Numbered from the stretch's first letter, positions 46,831 to 56,338 are shown. The stretch: DNA of 64,000 bases from Promethearchaeota archaeon Loki_b32 (GCA_005223125.1 NJBH01000007.1:85097-149096); one strand, 5' to 3'. Made by a program: numbers and translations. The notes: generated by a model from the sequence alone, not told the origin.

Positions 46831-47925
46831 TTGAAAGAAGTAATGACAGAAATTAGAAATCTCCTTTTACTTAATGATAAAGTTCCAATACGTTTAATTA
46901 CAAAACCATATTGTAAAAAATGTATGAATCCAGTAGGTGAAGATGTTAATTTATGCAATTCGTGCACTGAATTTCCACATCCAAAAATCTCTGATTGGTT
47001 TTTTAATCGAATTGTTACATTGGGCATTTATAAAACATATGAAAATAAAGATTATAATAATATTCCGCTAAATATAAATTCAAGAATGATACTCAGATTG
47101 AAAGGGACAGTTCAAAAGAATAAAGATATTCTTGGTGAACTTTTTGCTGATGGATTATTTAAATTAACAAATAAATATCCATTTTTATTAGGAGATTTTA
47201 CTTATTTACTTATCCCCCCCAAAGATAATCCCTCGGAAGAAAACCAATGTAAGTATTTTTTAAATCCCTTCATTGATAAATTACGTCAACAAGGGTTTAA
47301 TATTGAAAATATATCTGCAAAGTTAAAAAGAAATAAAAGTATTGGCAAAAATAAGGGAAAATCTTTAGATGACAGATTTGAAGATGTAAGGGGTGTTCAT
47401 ACTCTTAATGAAATAAACCTTCAACGTAAAAATGTGTTGATTTTGGATGATGTTGTAACTTCAAAATCTACTATTTGGGATATTTCAAGAGAACTTAAAG
47501 AAAAAAATGCTGGTGAGATAAATGTTCTAACATTGGGAAGAAATTTACTTTCAATTAATAATAACATGGAAGAAGATGTTAGTTCAAATTTAAATTTTTA
47601 TGAATTAACAACATACTTTTCAAATTTAGATAATATTTTAGAATCTAAAAATATCGAAAAAGTGAAAATTAAAGAATCTGAAATTGCTGATACTAGAATT
47701 GGATGCAAAACAGATAAATATAATATTGAAATTGATTTTGAAAACTTGATTTTAGAACATAATTGTGATGATTTTCTTCGAAGACGTTATAAAAATAAAT
47801 CATTTTGTAAACATATTAGCAAGCTTTTCCTTTACATAAAAGAACAAAATGGAGAAGATTTTGCTAGAGAGAAATTATACAGTATATATAAAAAACTTCT
47901 ATATTGGAATTTTAGTTATAAATAA
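46831..47925 (+). CDS. ComF-type phosphoribosyltransferase fused to SWIM-like zinc finger
   Basis: A 364-residue protein with an N-terminal zinc part CKKCMNPVGEDVNLCNSC (residues 28-45), a phosphoribosyltransferase-like fold with the PRPP loop VLILDDVVTSKSTIWDISRE near residue 210, and a C-terminal SWIM-like finger (HNCDDFLRRRYKNKSFCKHI). The zinc-plus-PRT order is that of ComF, which in bacteria serves DNA uptake. The SWIM addition is unusual. Start is TTG at 46831 or ATG at 46843. It sits 12 bases after dprA, so the two are expected to work together on incoming or damaged DNA. Confidence 0.7.
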   Translation: MKEVMTEIRNLLLLNDKVPIRLITKPYCKKCMNPVGEDVNLCNSCTEFPHPKISDWFFNRIVTLGIYKTYENKDYNNIPLNINSRMILRLKGTVQKNKDILGELFADGLFKLTNKYPFLLGDFTYLLIPPKDNPSEENQCKYFLNPFIDKLRQQGFNIENISAKLKRNKSIGKNKGKSLDDRFEDVRGVHTLNEINLQRKNVLILDDVVTSKSTIWDISRELKEKNAGEINVLTLGRNLLSINNNMEEDVSSNLNFYELTTYFSNLDNILESKNIEKVKIKESEIADTRIGCKTDKYNIEIDFENLILEHNCDDFLRRRYKNKSFCKHISKLFLYIKEQNGEDFAREKLYSIYKKLLYWNFSYK

Positions 47926-48089
47926 AACAAAACTACAAGAACAATAACCCATATATACCAATGAGACTGCCCCTCCCACTCCCACTCCCACTCTTTATCA
48001 ACTTTAAGAGCTCTCAATTGTACTCCACATTTAACACATATCACCTGATCCTCACGAACTTCACTATCACAACTCGGACATCTATCCAT
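47916..48089 (-). CDS. Small zinc-ribbon membrane protein, 57 residues
   Basis: C-x2-C at residues 4-7 (CPSCDSE) and CVKCGVQL at 18-25, a ribbon, followed by WEWEWEGQSHW and a hydrophobic helix IWVIVLVVLFYL. A triple repeat of a six-base unit (encoding Trp-Glu) lies in the middle. Overlaps the 3' end of the ComF-type gene by ten bases, tail to tail. It belongs to the zinc-ribbon-plus-anchor type seen in this window. Function unknown. Confidence 0.55.
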   Translation of the reverse strand: MDRCPSCDSEVREDQVICVKCGVQLRALKVDKEWEWEWEGQSHWYIWVIVLVVLFYL

Positions 48090-48341
48090 GCCATATTATA
48101 AACCTTAGGTCAATTTAGACTTTACCTAAATTCATAAAATTAAAATCGTTGCTCAAAAACAGGTTAAAACAAATTAATAATTTTTTCTCTGAAAAGAAAT
48201 TTGATGAAAACTAAATATATATGATGATTTATCAATATGAAGAAATGGATTGAATAGCAAAAATATACGAATAAGGATTAGAAAATTATTTTTCTTTTAT
48301 AAAGCTTCAGAATAATTTTATTCAATCTTTAACCAAAGAGT

Positions 48342-48983
48342 TTGAATAAAATGACTGAAATTGAAAACCGTAATAGAACTAAGCTTAAATTACAGACCGA
48401 AAAATATCAACAATTGGAATTACTATTCGAAATTTATAATTTAAAAAATGTACGAGAAAAGTTAAGAAAGAAACTTGAATCTATAGAAAAAATGATTAAG
48501 CGAGATTGTGAGAGAAATCTTACTAATAGAATTGAAGCAATGAAAGTAATTTCTACAGAGAATAACGATCGCTTTAAAGAAGTTATGTCCAAGCTTAAAT
48601 CTTCATATAATATTTTCAAACTAGTGGAAGAGCTTGATAAAAACAATCAATACTTAGCAAATCTCAATAAGGAACGAAAGAGGGGTCGTGTTGATATGGA
48701 ACAATATGAAATTACTAAGGGGTATTATCTTCAGAAGGTAATAGATATTTATGAAAGTGTAAATCAATTGAAAGATCTCACGATTACCTATTACCATGAA
48801 TTAAAAGATGAATTGATTATGTTTGAAGATCAACGCATTAAATTAACCACAGAAAAGCTTAGAAAAATGATTACTAAGAAAGAATTCAATCAGAAGAGCA
48901 ATGAAATTGAATCATTAAAACATCAGTTGGAAGAAAAATTGGCATTTTTTGAAATAGAAATAATTGATTTAGAGTTAGAATAA
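48342..48983 (+). CDS. Coiled-coil protein, 213 residues
   Basis: Almost wholly helical and charged, with heptad-like stretches (NVREKLRKKLESIEKMIKRD, QLEEKLAFFEIEIIDLELE) and no Cys motif, signal or membrane part. Basic in the first half and acidic at the end. ESCRT-III-type proteins have a similar size and helix content, but no diagnostic motif was found, so this remains an unassigned coiled-coil protein. It is followed after 19 bases by a small membrane protein, so the two probably share a transcript. Confidence 0.5.
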   Translation: MNKMTEIENRNRTKLKLQTEKYQQLELLFEIYNLKNVREKLRKKLESIEKMIKRDCERNLTNRIEAMKVISTENNDRFKEVMSKLKSSYNIFKLVEELDKNNQYLANLNKERKRGRVDMEQYEITKGYYLQKVIDIYESVNQLKDLTITYYHELKDELIMFEDQRIKLTTEKLRKMITKKEFNQKSNEIESLKHQLEEKLAFFEIEIIDLELE

Positions 48984-49002
48984 AATTAGGGGGAATATAA
49001 GG

Positions 49003-49335
49003 ATGGTAAAATATTATAAACATAACAAAATCATTAAATTATTAGTAATTCTAGGTGCTCTTGCAGGATTTGTGTATTGCCTCTTCCAAATTTCGCGAAC
49101 AACTCAAATAAATAGTTGGAGTGAGATATTTGGTTTTGGTAGATTTATACGAAATCTTTTAGGAACTCTAATAGCTGCTGTGATATTATGGACCGCTCTA
49201 AAGCCTGATGATCCACTACCATATCATTGGTTACTTCTGCTACCTTTTTCCATACTCCTTACAATTTTCAGCTGGATAGGGGCAGGAATATTAACCATTA
49301 TTGGTTCGGTAGTTGCATTAATAGATGCTATTTGA
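49003..49335 (+). CDS. Small membrane protein, 110 residues
   Basis: Three hydrophobic helices: LLVILGALAGFVYCLFQIS, FIRNLLGTLIAAVILWTAL and LLLLPFSILLTIFSWIGAGI continuing to VVALIDAI. A Pro-Asp-Asp-Pro loop lies between the second and third. Not a recognised family. A purine-rich run (gggggaat) sits about 12-18 bases before the ATG and could be a ribosome-binding site. It is close to the coiled-coil gene upstream and 109 bases before the large secreted gene. Confidence 0.55.
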   Translation: MVKYYKHNKIIKLLVILGALAGFVYCLFQISRTTQINSWSEIFGFGRFIRNLLGTLIAAVILWTALKPDDPLPYHWLLLLPFSILLTIFSWIGAGILTIIGSVVALIDAI

Positions 49336-49444
49336 ATATCAAATTTCAAAATTTTTTTTATTTTTCATAGTTGGATGAAATTTTTCTTTAAATATGTTCA
49401 TAAAATTATATTTTAAAAATTAAAATTTCAAGAGATAAAAAAAA

Positions 49445-52207
49445 ATGAAAAATTCGTATAAAACATTAATTTGCCTTAGTATAATAGTATTGTCTACTCC
49501 TTTCTTATTCAATCAAGTGAACCTATGGTATAGAATCGAACTTGATACTAGATTCCAGCAAACAATGAATGTTTATGGCGATGAATCACAAGCTCCCTTA
49601 ACTTCTTCCCCAACAAATAATTATGAAATAATTGAGGAGATCTTCACACAAAATTTAGCTAAATATTCCTCAATGGGCTATTTTCCCCAATTATATGAAC
49701 CCTCATTGCAAGCAACTTATTATGCTCTTTATATTCTTGAAGCTCTTGGCAAGTTGGATCAAATAAATCAATCCTCTATTAAAGATTATTTAATGTCTCA
49801 TTACGATAGTAATTCGCACATTTTTATGGATAAATATTCATATAGATATTTAGATACTGATTTTTCACAAGGCTATTATCCCTTCACTTCTATTCTTGAG
49901 GTTAATTGTTATGCTTTGTTATCTTTAGGAATTTTGGGTCAGTTGGGTTTAATAAACACCCAACATTCTATCGATTTTATCTGGAGCTGCTATAATCCCG
50001 AAGGCCCTGAAAATGGTTTTATTGGACAGTCCTATAATCCAAATTTAATTGAGGAATTCAAAATAGCTACAATAGATAATACCTATTATGCTGTTAGAAC
50101 CTTGGATTTATTAATCAATGACTGGAGTAGTTATAACGATGAGAAAACACGCATTGTTCAATATATTACCAGTCTACAATTATCAAATGGAGGCTTTCTT
50201 AACGATAATGATACAGGTTTTGATTCTCTTACTTCACCTATGTTTGAACCTAATTTACTTTCTTCATATTATTGTATTAAAAGTCTAGAAGTGTTGAATT
50301 CAGTAAACTCAATAAATTTTGGAGACTTTCACCAATATCTAAATAATCTCTATGATGACACAGTTCATTCCTTCCAAATGTGTATTATGGGAATACAAGA
50401 TTTTTGTAATATCATAGCTACAGCATTAGGACTAGAATTATCAGATATAACGGGATATACGGGACTTAACAGGATTGAGGTGTTAAATTTCCTATTAACT
50501 AATCGAAACAATTTAGGAAATTGGGATTCATCAACATGGTTCAGAAATCATGAACTAATTGATACTTATCAAGTAATTCGCTGTTTAAAAGAATCAGGGG
50601 AAATTAGTCAATTAGCATTACAAGAAAAAAATCAGATTTCAAATGCGATATTCTATTATAAACAGTATAACGGTTTTTCACTCATTTCTAATGATTATAT
50701 GTCACTTGAACACATACATAGTTTAGTTAATTCTTTTGTGTTATTTAATCGAATTTCAGAATTGGATATTCAAGGACTTTATAATCTTATTGACGGGTGT
50801 TACAGTGATTTGTTTTATTATTATGGATTTTCGGCAAGCACAAATCTTGTAAATTGTATTGGCTTCAGATCACATCCTATTGAGTACTATAATTTGGGTT
50901 ATTATCACTTTACTGAAGAAACGGATAGTCTTTTTAATCATAAATTTGACTATAAAGCGTTACATTCTCTACTCAAGATCTCCAAATTAGATGATTTCGG
51001 TTTAAATTACAATTTAATGGATTCTATTAACAATATTATAGACTCTCAATTCTTAGAATCTGGATTTGAAAATTATGGGGCATTTTTACCATCTTTTAGA
51101 TATTCTTTAAGGTCTCCAGAAGCTCAAAATAGAAGTATCTTTTTAGAATATAGTTATTATGCTATTAAGACTTTGGAGCTATTGGTTAATCAATTAAATC
51201 TAGGGAATATTTTTAATTTGACATTTAATAAAGCGGCTTTATATGGATTTATACGAAGAAATATATATGAATCTAATTCTGAATTATATTTCAATCCTCT
51301 ATTTACATCTAACCTTGAAACTATTTTACAGGATACTTACTATATGATTTACATTTTAAAGGCTATTAATCTATTTGATTTAAATACGCAAAAGATCAAA
51401 GAGTTTATTCTCCAAAATATCAACTATAGCAGCATTAAAAATATCTATTACTCCTATAAAATTACTGAAATATTGGGTTTAGAAATACAATTTGATGTTG
51501 AATTGACCAGTAATTTGGTAAAACAGCTATATATCGAGGGATTAAGTGAATTTTTTGAATCTATGGATAGTCAAGTAATAAATCACGAGATTTTTCTCTG
51601 GGTCTGTGAAATGGCAAGAACTAGTGACCTCTATGTTGAATGTGATTATAAGGAGTCAGTTTATTTAGGAAGTGTCAATACAATTACAACTTCATTTAGT
51701 AATTTAATATTTAGAGAATATGGTGAATTTACATCCGTTACGTTTGAGAGCGAGCAATTTGGGATTTTAAATTTAGAAAAACAATATGATAATTCATATC
51801 AGATCAATTTCTTGGTACCCGTAGACCCGAAATATTACCCGTCTGTTGAAGGAAACATTTTTATCTACGATCATTCAGAAATCATTGGTCACGTCCCGAT
51901 ATTCTTCCTAACATCCTTAGAACAGATAATAGAATATAATATAACAAAAAACATTGAAAATATACTATTTATGGTAAACATATCCCGTAGGATTTCTTCT
52001 GAATTTCAAGCTGTTTACAATTCATCGCTTTATATTCAAGTCTTTGAAAATAATAATTGTACTGAAGTCCTAAATTTTACTAGGGTTGATTTTGAAGACT
52101 TTTCGAAATTTAGCTTTACATATGAAGTTGAAAACACCATAGATTATTATTTCAACATTTCTTTAGTTGATAATTTTCATCCAAATGGGGTATTTTTATT
52201 TGAATAA
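49445..52207 (+). CDS. Secreted alpha/alpha-toroid protein (prenyltransferase/terpene-cyclase-like repeats)
   Basis: A 920-residue protein with an N-terminal signal-like helix (ICLSIIVLSTPFLF). The body contains many repeats of helix pairs with Tyr-rich, Gly-containing turns such as NTYYAVRTLDLLINDWSSYN, LQLSNGGFLNDNDTGFDSL, EYSYYAIKTLELLVNQ and DTYYMIYILKAINLFD. This is the pattern of the alpha/alpha-toroid fold of prenyltransferase beta subunits and terpene cyclases, but the catalytic zinc set is not evident, so a binding or structural role is more likely. A beta-rich C-terminal domain ends at the TAA at 52205-52207. The frame continues beyond that stop with a membrane anchor (next entry). 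Confidence 0.65.
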   Translation: MKNSYKTLICLSIIVLSTPFLFNQVNLWYRIELDTRFQQTMNVYGDESQAPLTSSPTNNYEIIEEIFTQNLAKYSSMGYFPQLYEPSLQATYYALYILEALGKLDQINQSSIKDYLMSHYDSNSHIFMDKYSYRYLDTDFSQGYYPFTSILEVNCYALLSLGILGQLGLINTQHSIDFIWSCYNPEGPENGFIGQSYNPNLIEEFKIATIDNTYYAVRTLDLLINDWSSYNDEKTRIVQYITSLQLSNGGFLNDNDTGFDSLTSPMFEPNLLSSYYCIKSLEVLNSVNSINFGDFHQYLNNLYDDTVHSFQMCIMGIQDFCNIIATALGLELSDITGYTGLNRIEVLNFLLTNRNNLGNWDSSTWFRNHELIDTYQVIRCLKESGEISQLALQEKNQISNAIFYYKQYNGFSLISNDYMSLEHIHSLVNSFVLFNRISELDIQGLYNLIDGCYSDLFYYYGFSASTNLVNCIGFRSHPIEYYNLGYYHFTEETDSLFNHKFDYKALHSLLKISKLDDFGLNYNLMDSINNIIDSQFLESGFENYGAFLPSFRYSLRSPEAQNRSIFLEYSYYAIKTLELLVNQLNLGNIFNLTFNKAALYGFIRRNIYESNSELYFNPLFTSNLETILQDTYYMIYILKAINLFDLNTQKIKEFILQNINYSSIKNIYYSYKITEILGLEIQFDVELTSNLVKQLYIEGLSEFFESMDSQVINHEIFLWVCEMARTSDLYVECDYKESVYLGSVNTITTSFSNLIFREYGEFTSVTFESEQFGILNLEKQYDNSYQINFLVPVDPKYYPSVEGNIFIYDHSEIIGHVPIFFLTSLEQIIEYNITKNIENILFMVNISRRISSEFQAVYNSSLYIQVFENNNCTEVLNFTRVDFEDFSKFSFTYEVENTIDYYFNISLVDNFHPNGVFLFE

Positions 52208-52210
52208 GAA

Positions 52211-52489
52211 TTGCAATCAGAATTAAGAACGATCCCTAATAATCCAATCCCACCAGTTCCGATTGATCTTCCTATTAAAATTAACGGGATTCTTTTAGCA
52301 TTTGGCACAGCATTATTTACAGTAGTTATAATGGCAATTGTGGTAAGTAGAGGGAGAAAGATAAAAGAAAAAATCCGTAATGGAGGAAACAGAGGTGCCT
52401 TAGAAAAAATCGAAGATTTTACATCTAGACATAAATACACGAAACAGAGAAGAAGAAAAACTAATATAGATTTTGAAGATTGGGATTAG
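52211..52489 (+). CDS. Membrane-anchor tail in frame with the toroid gene
   Basis: A 92-residue frame starting at TTG 52211, in the same reading frame as the toroid gene; the only break is the TAA at 52205-52207, one codon earlier. A linker (RTIPNNPIPPVPIDLPIKIN) leads to one membrane helix (GILLAFGTALFTVVIMAIVV) and a basic cytoplasmic end (KIKEKIRNGGNR). This is the typical C-terminal anchor of archaeal surface proteins and would suit the toroid protein. Either the stop is a point mutation or sequence error, or it is read through, or the tail is made as a separate small protein. Confidence 0.55.
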   Translation: MQSELRTIPNNPIPPVPIDLPIKINGILLAFGTALFTVVIMAIVVSRGRKIKEKIRNGGNRGALEKIEDFTSRHKYTKQRRRKTNIDFEDWD

Positions 52490-52583
52490 TAAAGATCAAC
52501 AAAATCATTTGGAATCTTTTTTTTTGTTTACTTTTTATTTTTTCTTTTTTAAGTATAAGTAAAAGAAATCTAAAAGATAAGTT

Positions 52584-54356
52584 TTGATTGTTAAAATAAA
52601 AAAGTGCCGAAAAAAAGAAAAAACTAACATCAAGTTACCAAAAAACATAATCTTAATTTTATTGGTTATAATTAACCTTCTTATCCTTTCGTCTTACTCA
52701 TGTAAAATCGATAAAAATAACAATTATCACCATAGTGGGGAACCACTACTAAATAATGTAATCGGGAGTGATGATCGTGAAAGAATTACACCAACAACAA
52801 CATATCCCTGGAGTACAATTGTAAAATTGTATATTACTTGGGGAAGCTATAATACATTTGCTACAGGAGCAGTAATAGACAAAAATCATGTGCTTACAGC
52901 GGGGCATTGTGTATATTCTCACACATACGGAGGGTGGGCTGACAGTATCAAAGTAGTACCCGGAGCGGAAAGCGGAATTGAGCCATTCGGCCACGTGTGG
53001 AGTATTGAAATGCGATGTTATAATGATTGGATAATTCATGCATCTCCTAACCATGATTTTGCTGTAATCACTTTAGATAGAGATATCGGTTTACAAACAG
53101 GATGGATGGGATTATATACTACACTACCTACTAGTTCAACCTATACAGGTTTATTAAATACTGCGGGATATCCACATGATCTAGATAATGGAGAGAATTT
53201 ATATTGGTGCCATGATTATGGTGTATCTGCTGATGAATACAATCATAGGTATAATTTAGATACAACAGGTGGTCAAAGTGGGAGTCCTATTTGGTTTTAT
53301 TATAACAATGGACCATATATTCTTTCAATTGTTGCATATAGCTTTATAGGTTTAGATTTAAATTATGGTACGAGATTAAATCGAAATAAATATGATTGCA
53401 TTAATAATTGGCTTTTTGCCGATAGCACCTTAACTGATAAAGCTGATTTAGCATCTGAAAATAATCATTTGGCAGGGTACAGCTCAACAATAGTGGGAGC
53501 GGGTCTAACTAATTTTGAAGTTTGGTGTAAAATTCGTAATATTGGAACTATTACAGCAAGCTCTATTATTGTCTCATATTACGCATCGACTGATACATCT
53601 TTTTCTAAACAAGATTATTTAATCGGAACTGATGTAATTCCTTCATTAACATCTACGTCCACCTCTGATTCCAGATGGTCAGGAACGTTTCCAGAGGGTA
53701 TACCAAGCGGAGTATATTATATTGGATGGATTATAGATGTAGATAATAATATTGAGGAATTTAATGAGGATAATAATTACAATTTTATCTGGTCTTCTAA
53801 ATTATCTGTCGATGCCACTCCTCCAATTAATCCCACAACTTGCATTCAATTAAATGGTACAACTGAAAGTAATGTATGGCAAGATTCTATATATAATCCA
53901 AGTTTTAGTTGGAGTGGTGCTTCAGATTTACATACAAATGTAGAAGGTTATTACTATTATTGGGGCGAAAATCCTAATGGAATCTCAAATTCTTTTACCG
54001 CATCACCTAGTTATGATCCTCCTGCGGTTAATAACGGAACTTATTACATGAGAGTTAGTACCAAGGATAGTGTTGGAAATATAGCAGAATGGACAACCTT
54101 ATATATTTTTAAATTTGAAAAGAAAATTGAAGATGAAATTGAGCCTCCAGATGAGCCGCCTAATGATGACCCTCCGGAAAATCCAGAAAATGATCCAGAA
54201 GATAATCCAAATGATGATAGTGGAGATGAGACCGATGAAATTGTTAAAGATGTTATAGATCCTAATTTTATAACAGAATGTATCATTATTGCAGGAATAG
54301 TAAGCTTATTGGTCTTTTTGTTTTTAAAAGTTTACTCGAAAGAATCAAGACAATGA
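52584..54356 (+). CDS. Secreted trypsin-like serine protease with CARDB domain and membrane anchor
   Basis: A 590-residue surface protease. A signal-like helix (IILILLVIINLLILSSYSC) opens it. The chymotrypsin-fold domain has the catalytic His in VLTAGHCVYS, Asp in HDFAVITLD, and Ser in TGGQSGSPIWF. The region from about 300 has the CARDB pattern (ASENNHLAGYSSTIVGAGLT and NEDNNYNFIWS), followed by a domain of about 110 residues, an acidic Pro/Asp/Glu-rich linker (PPDEPPNDDPPENPENDPED) and a closing membrane helix (ECIIIAGIVSLLVFLFLKVY). Start is TTG. It lies 94 bases after the toroid tail, suggesting a surface-protein gene block. Confidence 0.85.
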   Translation: MIVKIKKCRKKEKTNIKLPKNIILILLVIINLLILSSYSCKIDKNNNYHHSGEPLLNNVIGSDDRERITPTTTYPWSTIVKLYITWGSYNTFATGAVIDKNHVLTAGHCVYSHTYGGWADSIKVVPGAESGIEPFGHVWSIEMRCYNDWIIHASPNHDFAVITLDRDIGLQTGWMGLYTTLPTSSTYTGLLNTAGYPHDLDNGENLYWCHDYGVSADEYNHRYNLDTTGGQSGSPIWFYYNNGPYILSIVAYSFIGLDLNYGTRLNRNKYDCINNWLFADSTLTDKADLASENNHLAGYSSTIVGAGLTNFEVWCKIRNIGTITASSIIVSYYASTDTSFSKQDYLIGTDVIPSLTSTSTSDSRWSGTFPEGIPSGVYYIGWIIDVDNNIEEFNEDNNYNFIWSSKLSVDATPPINPTTCIQLNGTTESNVWQDSIYNPSFSWSGASDLHTNVEGYYYYWGENPNGISNSFTASPSYDPPAVNNGTYYMRVSTKDSVGNIAEWTTLYIFKFEKKIEDEIEPPDEPPNDDPPENPENDPEDNPNDDSGDETDEIVKDVIDPNFITECIIIAGIVSLLVFLFLKVYSKESRQ

Positions 54357-54406
54357 GATCTAATTCATATTTTTTTTTTAAATATAAATAGAATTTATTG
54401 TTTTAT

Positions 54407-56029
54407 ATGATTGAAAATCAGAAGAGTCCTTCAAATTCTTGTAAATATTGTGGTTGGGAATTTCAAAATGATATTATTCAAAAAATAATTGAAGAACAAG
54501 AATCTGCAGTTTGTGAATTCTGTGGAATAGAAATTAATATTTCAAGTATCAGTCCTCAAGAGGGAATTACTAAAGAGAACTATGGGAGAATATCAAACTC
54601 CAAAGATAAAGTTGAGAAAAAGAAAAAGTCTATCGTTAAAAGTATCAGTAAACTGACAAAAACCAAAAAGTATTCTGTAAATGTGATTTTGGGAGATAAA
54701 GACTTCCCTAAAATCTTCAAAGAAAATTTAATTGTTGTGATTTCTCGTTTAATCTATAAGTATATAGGAGAATGGGAACAAGATAATAATGTCAATATAC
54801 ATCAAGTAGGTTTAACGCAAACCATTCTTATCACTCTAGCAAAAAAAGTAAAACCTATAATAGACAAGCGAATACATAGTTCTTATTTAGAAAATTTACA
54901 TAAGATTACACTTGAGGAATTTGAGGAATGGTTAAAACTATTGCAAAAAAAATTTCGTTCAATTCAAGAGTATCGAAATCATTTTCTAATCTATTTATTG
55001 TGGTTAACAAAAATAATGTTTAGGTTAGTCTCTGATATGTGGGAAATGAAAAATCTTCCAAAATTTCAAGCAACCATTATTAAAGATTTAAAGAAGTATC
55101 CTGTACCCCTTAGAGAAGTCTCTAAGGCCTATAATCTTCAAGAATTATTTGATGATGGCGAGAGAAAAGAATGTGGAAGATGTCATGAAATCAAATCTAT
55201 TAATGAATATGGAGCTAGGATGTCGCAAGGAAAAAAGAGATTTTTTAGCAGGTGTAAAGATTGTAGATTAGATATTAATCAAATTTATCAGTATAAGAAT
55301 AAAGTGAAGATTATACAAAATATTTATAATGGAAAACTGAATGGGAAATGTCAAATGTGTAATACAGATTTAAAAAAGCTTCCCTCCTTTGAGTTTCATC
55401 ATTTAAATCCTAAATTAAAAAGCGTAAAAGGAATTAGCATGTATCGAAATTGGGAACAAACAATGAGACAAATAGAAAACGAAAAAGCTACGATTCTTTG
55501 TACAAATTGCCACACTAAACAACGCAGTACTCACTATATTAAATATGAAAAAATAATTCAAGAAAATAAATTGACCCATTTAGCAACTAATAACCAAATC
55601 ACTCAATATGTAAAGAATAAAATACCAAAAGTAGATTATGACGCACGTAGGCAAGTTGTCCGTAGTATTAAGAAGCTAATTGTTATTAATTATTTATATG
55701 AAGGAAAATGTGTAGGATGTGGAGATGTAAGTACAAAAAATAATTTACCCGCTTTACAATTTCACCATATTGATAAAATAAATCCGTATATTATGTCAAA
55801 GACGTATGTTAACTTGAGAAATCTTGAAATTAAAAATATTTTAAAAAGATTAAGAACAGAAAACTGTGTACCCTTATGTGGAAATTGTCATAGAATGGAA
55901 CAGTCGATCCATTTTAAAAAAAATTTTAAAGATATTATAAAACCAGCCTATTGGAACCAAATCAAGGAGTTTTATGATATAATCGAGAAAAATTTGAGAG
56001 AGTTTAAGTTTAAAGAGGAGAAAAAGTAG
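54407..56029 (+). CDS. Tandem HNH-type zinc-finger nuclease-like protein
   Basis: A 540-residue protein from the ATG at 54407. The N-terminus has a zinc ribbon (CKYCGWEFQN, CEFCGIEI). A helical middle follows. Near residue 250 CGRCHEIKSINEYGARMS and CKDCRLD form another ribbon. Then come two HNH-like units: CQMCNTDLKKLPSFEFHHLN with ILCTNCHTKQRS, and CVGCGDVSTKNNLPALQFHH with CVPLCGNCHRMEQS. Both keep the His-His pair and the two C-x2-C pairs of HNH nucleases. An in-frame TTG at 54398 is an alternative start. Two HNH units in one protein are uncommon; homing-type activity is possible but no intron is seen here. Confidence 0.65.
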   Translation: MIENQKSPSNSCKYCGWEFQNDIIQKIIEEQESAVCEFCGIEINISSISPQEGITKENYGRISNSKDKVEKKKKSIVKSISKLTKTKKYSVNVILGDKDFPKIFKENLIVVISRLIYKYIGEWEQDNNVNIHQVGLTQTILITLAKKVKPIIDKRIHSSYLENLHKITLEEFEEWLKLLQKKFRSIQEYRNHFLIYLLWLTKIMFRLVSDMWEMKNLPKFQATIIKDLKKYPVPLREVSKAYNLQELFDDGERKECGRCHEIKSINEYGARMSQGKKRFFSRCKDCRLDINQIYQYKNKVKIIQNIYNGKLNGKCQMCNTDLKKLPSFEFHHLNPKLKSVKGISMYRNWEQTMRQIENEKATILCTNCHTKQRSTHYIKYEKIIQENKLTHLATNNQITQYVKNKIPKVDYDARRQVVRSIKKLIVINYLYEGKCVGCGDVSTKNNLPALQFHHIDKINPYIMSKTYVNLRNLEIKNILKRLRTENCVPLCGNCHRMEQSIHFKKNFKDIIKPAYWNQIKEFYDIIEKNLREFKFKEEKK

Positions 56030-56083
56030 GGTTTGTAATCATATCCAAGAATACGACTTGCCGGTTTTAAATTGATAAAGTTG

Positions 56084-56186
56084 TGCTCCTACCGGGATTC
56101 GAACCCGGGTCACCAGGGTGAAAGCCTAGCATTCAAGTATTTATTCAAATAATAAATATTGCTTGGCCTGACTACACTATAGGAGC
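56084..56186 (-). tRNA. tRNA-Glu (UUC) with D-arm intron
   Basis: Acceptor GCTCCTA/TAGGAGC, discriminator A, T-arm CCGGG TTCGAAT CCCGG, anticodon stem CTAGG/CCTGG with loop CTTTCAC (UUC). A 28-base insertion (56132-56159) lies at the 3' side of the D-arm, splitting GCA from T; the joined D-stem GTGT/GCAT pairs with two wobbles. The AT-rich insert has its own hairpin. No CCA is encoded. Edges can shift by one base. Confidence 0.82.
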
Positions 56187-56338
56187 AAGTTAACTAAGAG
56201 AGTATGTTTTAACGAGTTTTTTTCATAAATGTGTATAGCAATCTTAAACTAGTATTAAAGATAGAGTTTGAATCCATTAAAATTTTTCTTTTCTTAGGTG
56301 AAGAAGACGAATTAAAAAAAGAATAATTTAAAAAAATA

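Noticed and set aside
48342..48983. ESCRT-III-type protein
   Set aside because: Similar length and helix content only; no MIM motif or basic N-terminal signature, and no Vps4 gene nearby.
44275..52489. General reassignment of TAA as a sense codon
   Set aside because: Nearly all other genes here end with TAA at the expected place, and aRF1 is complete. The two in-frame TAAs are better seen as local events.
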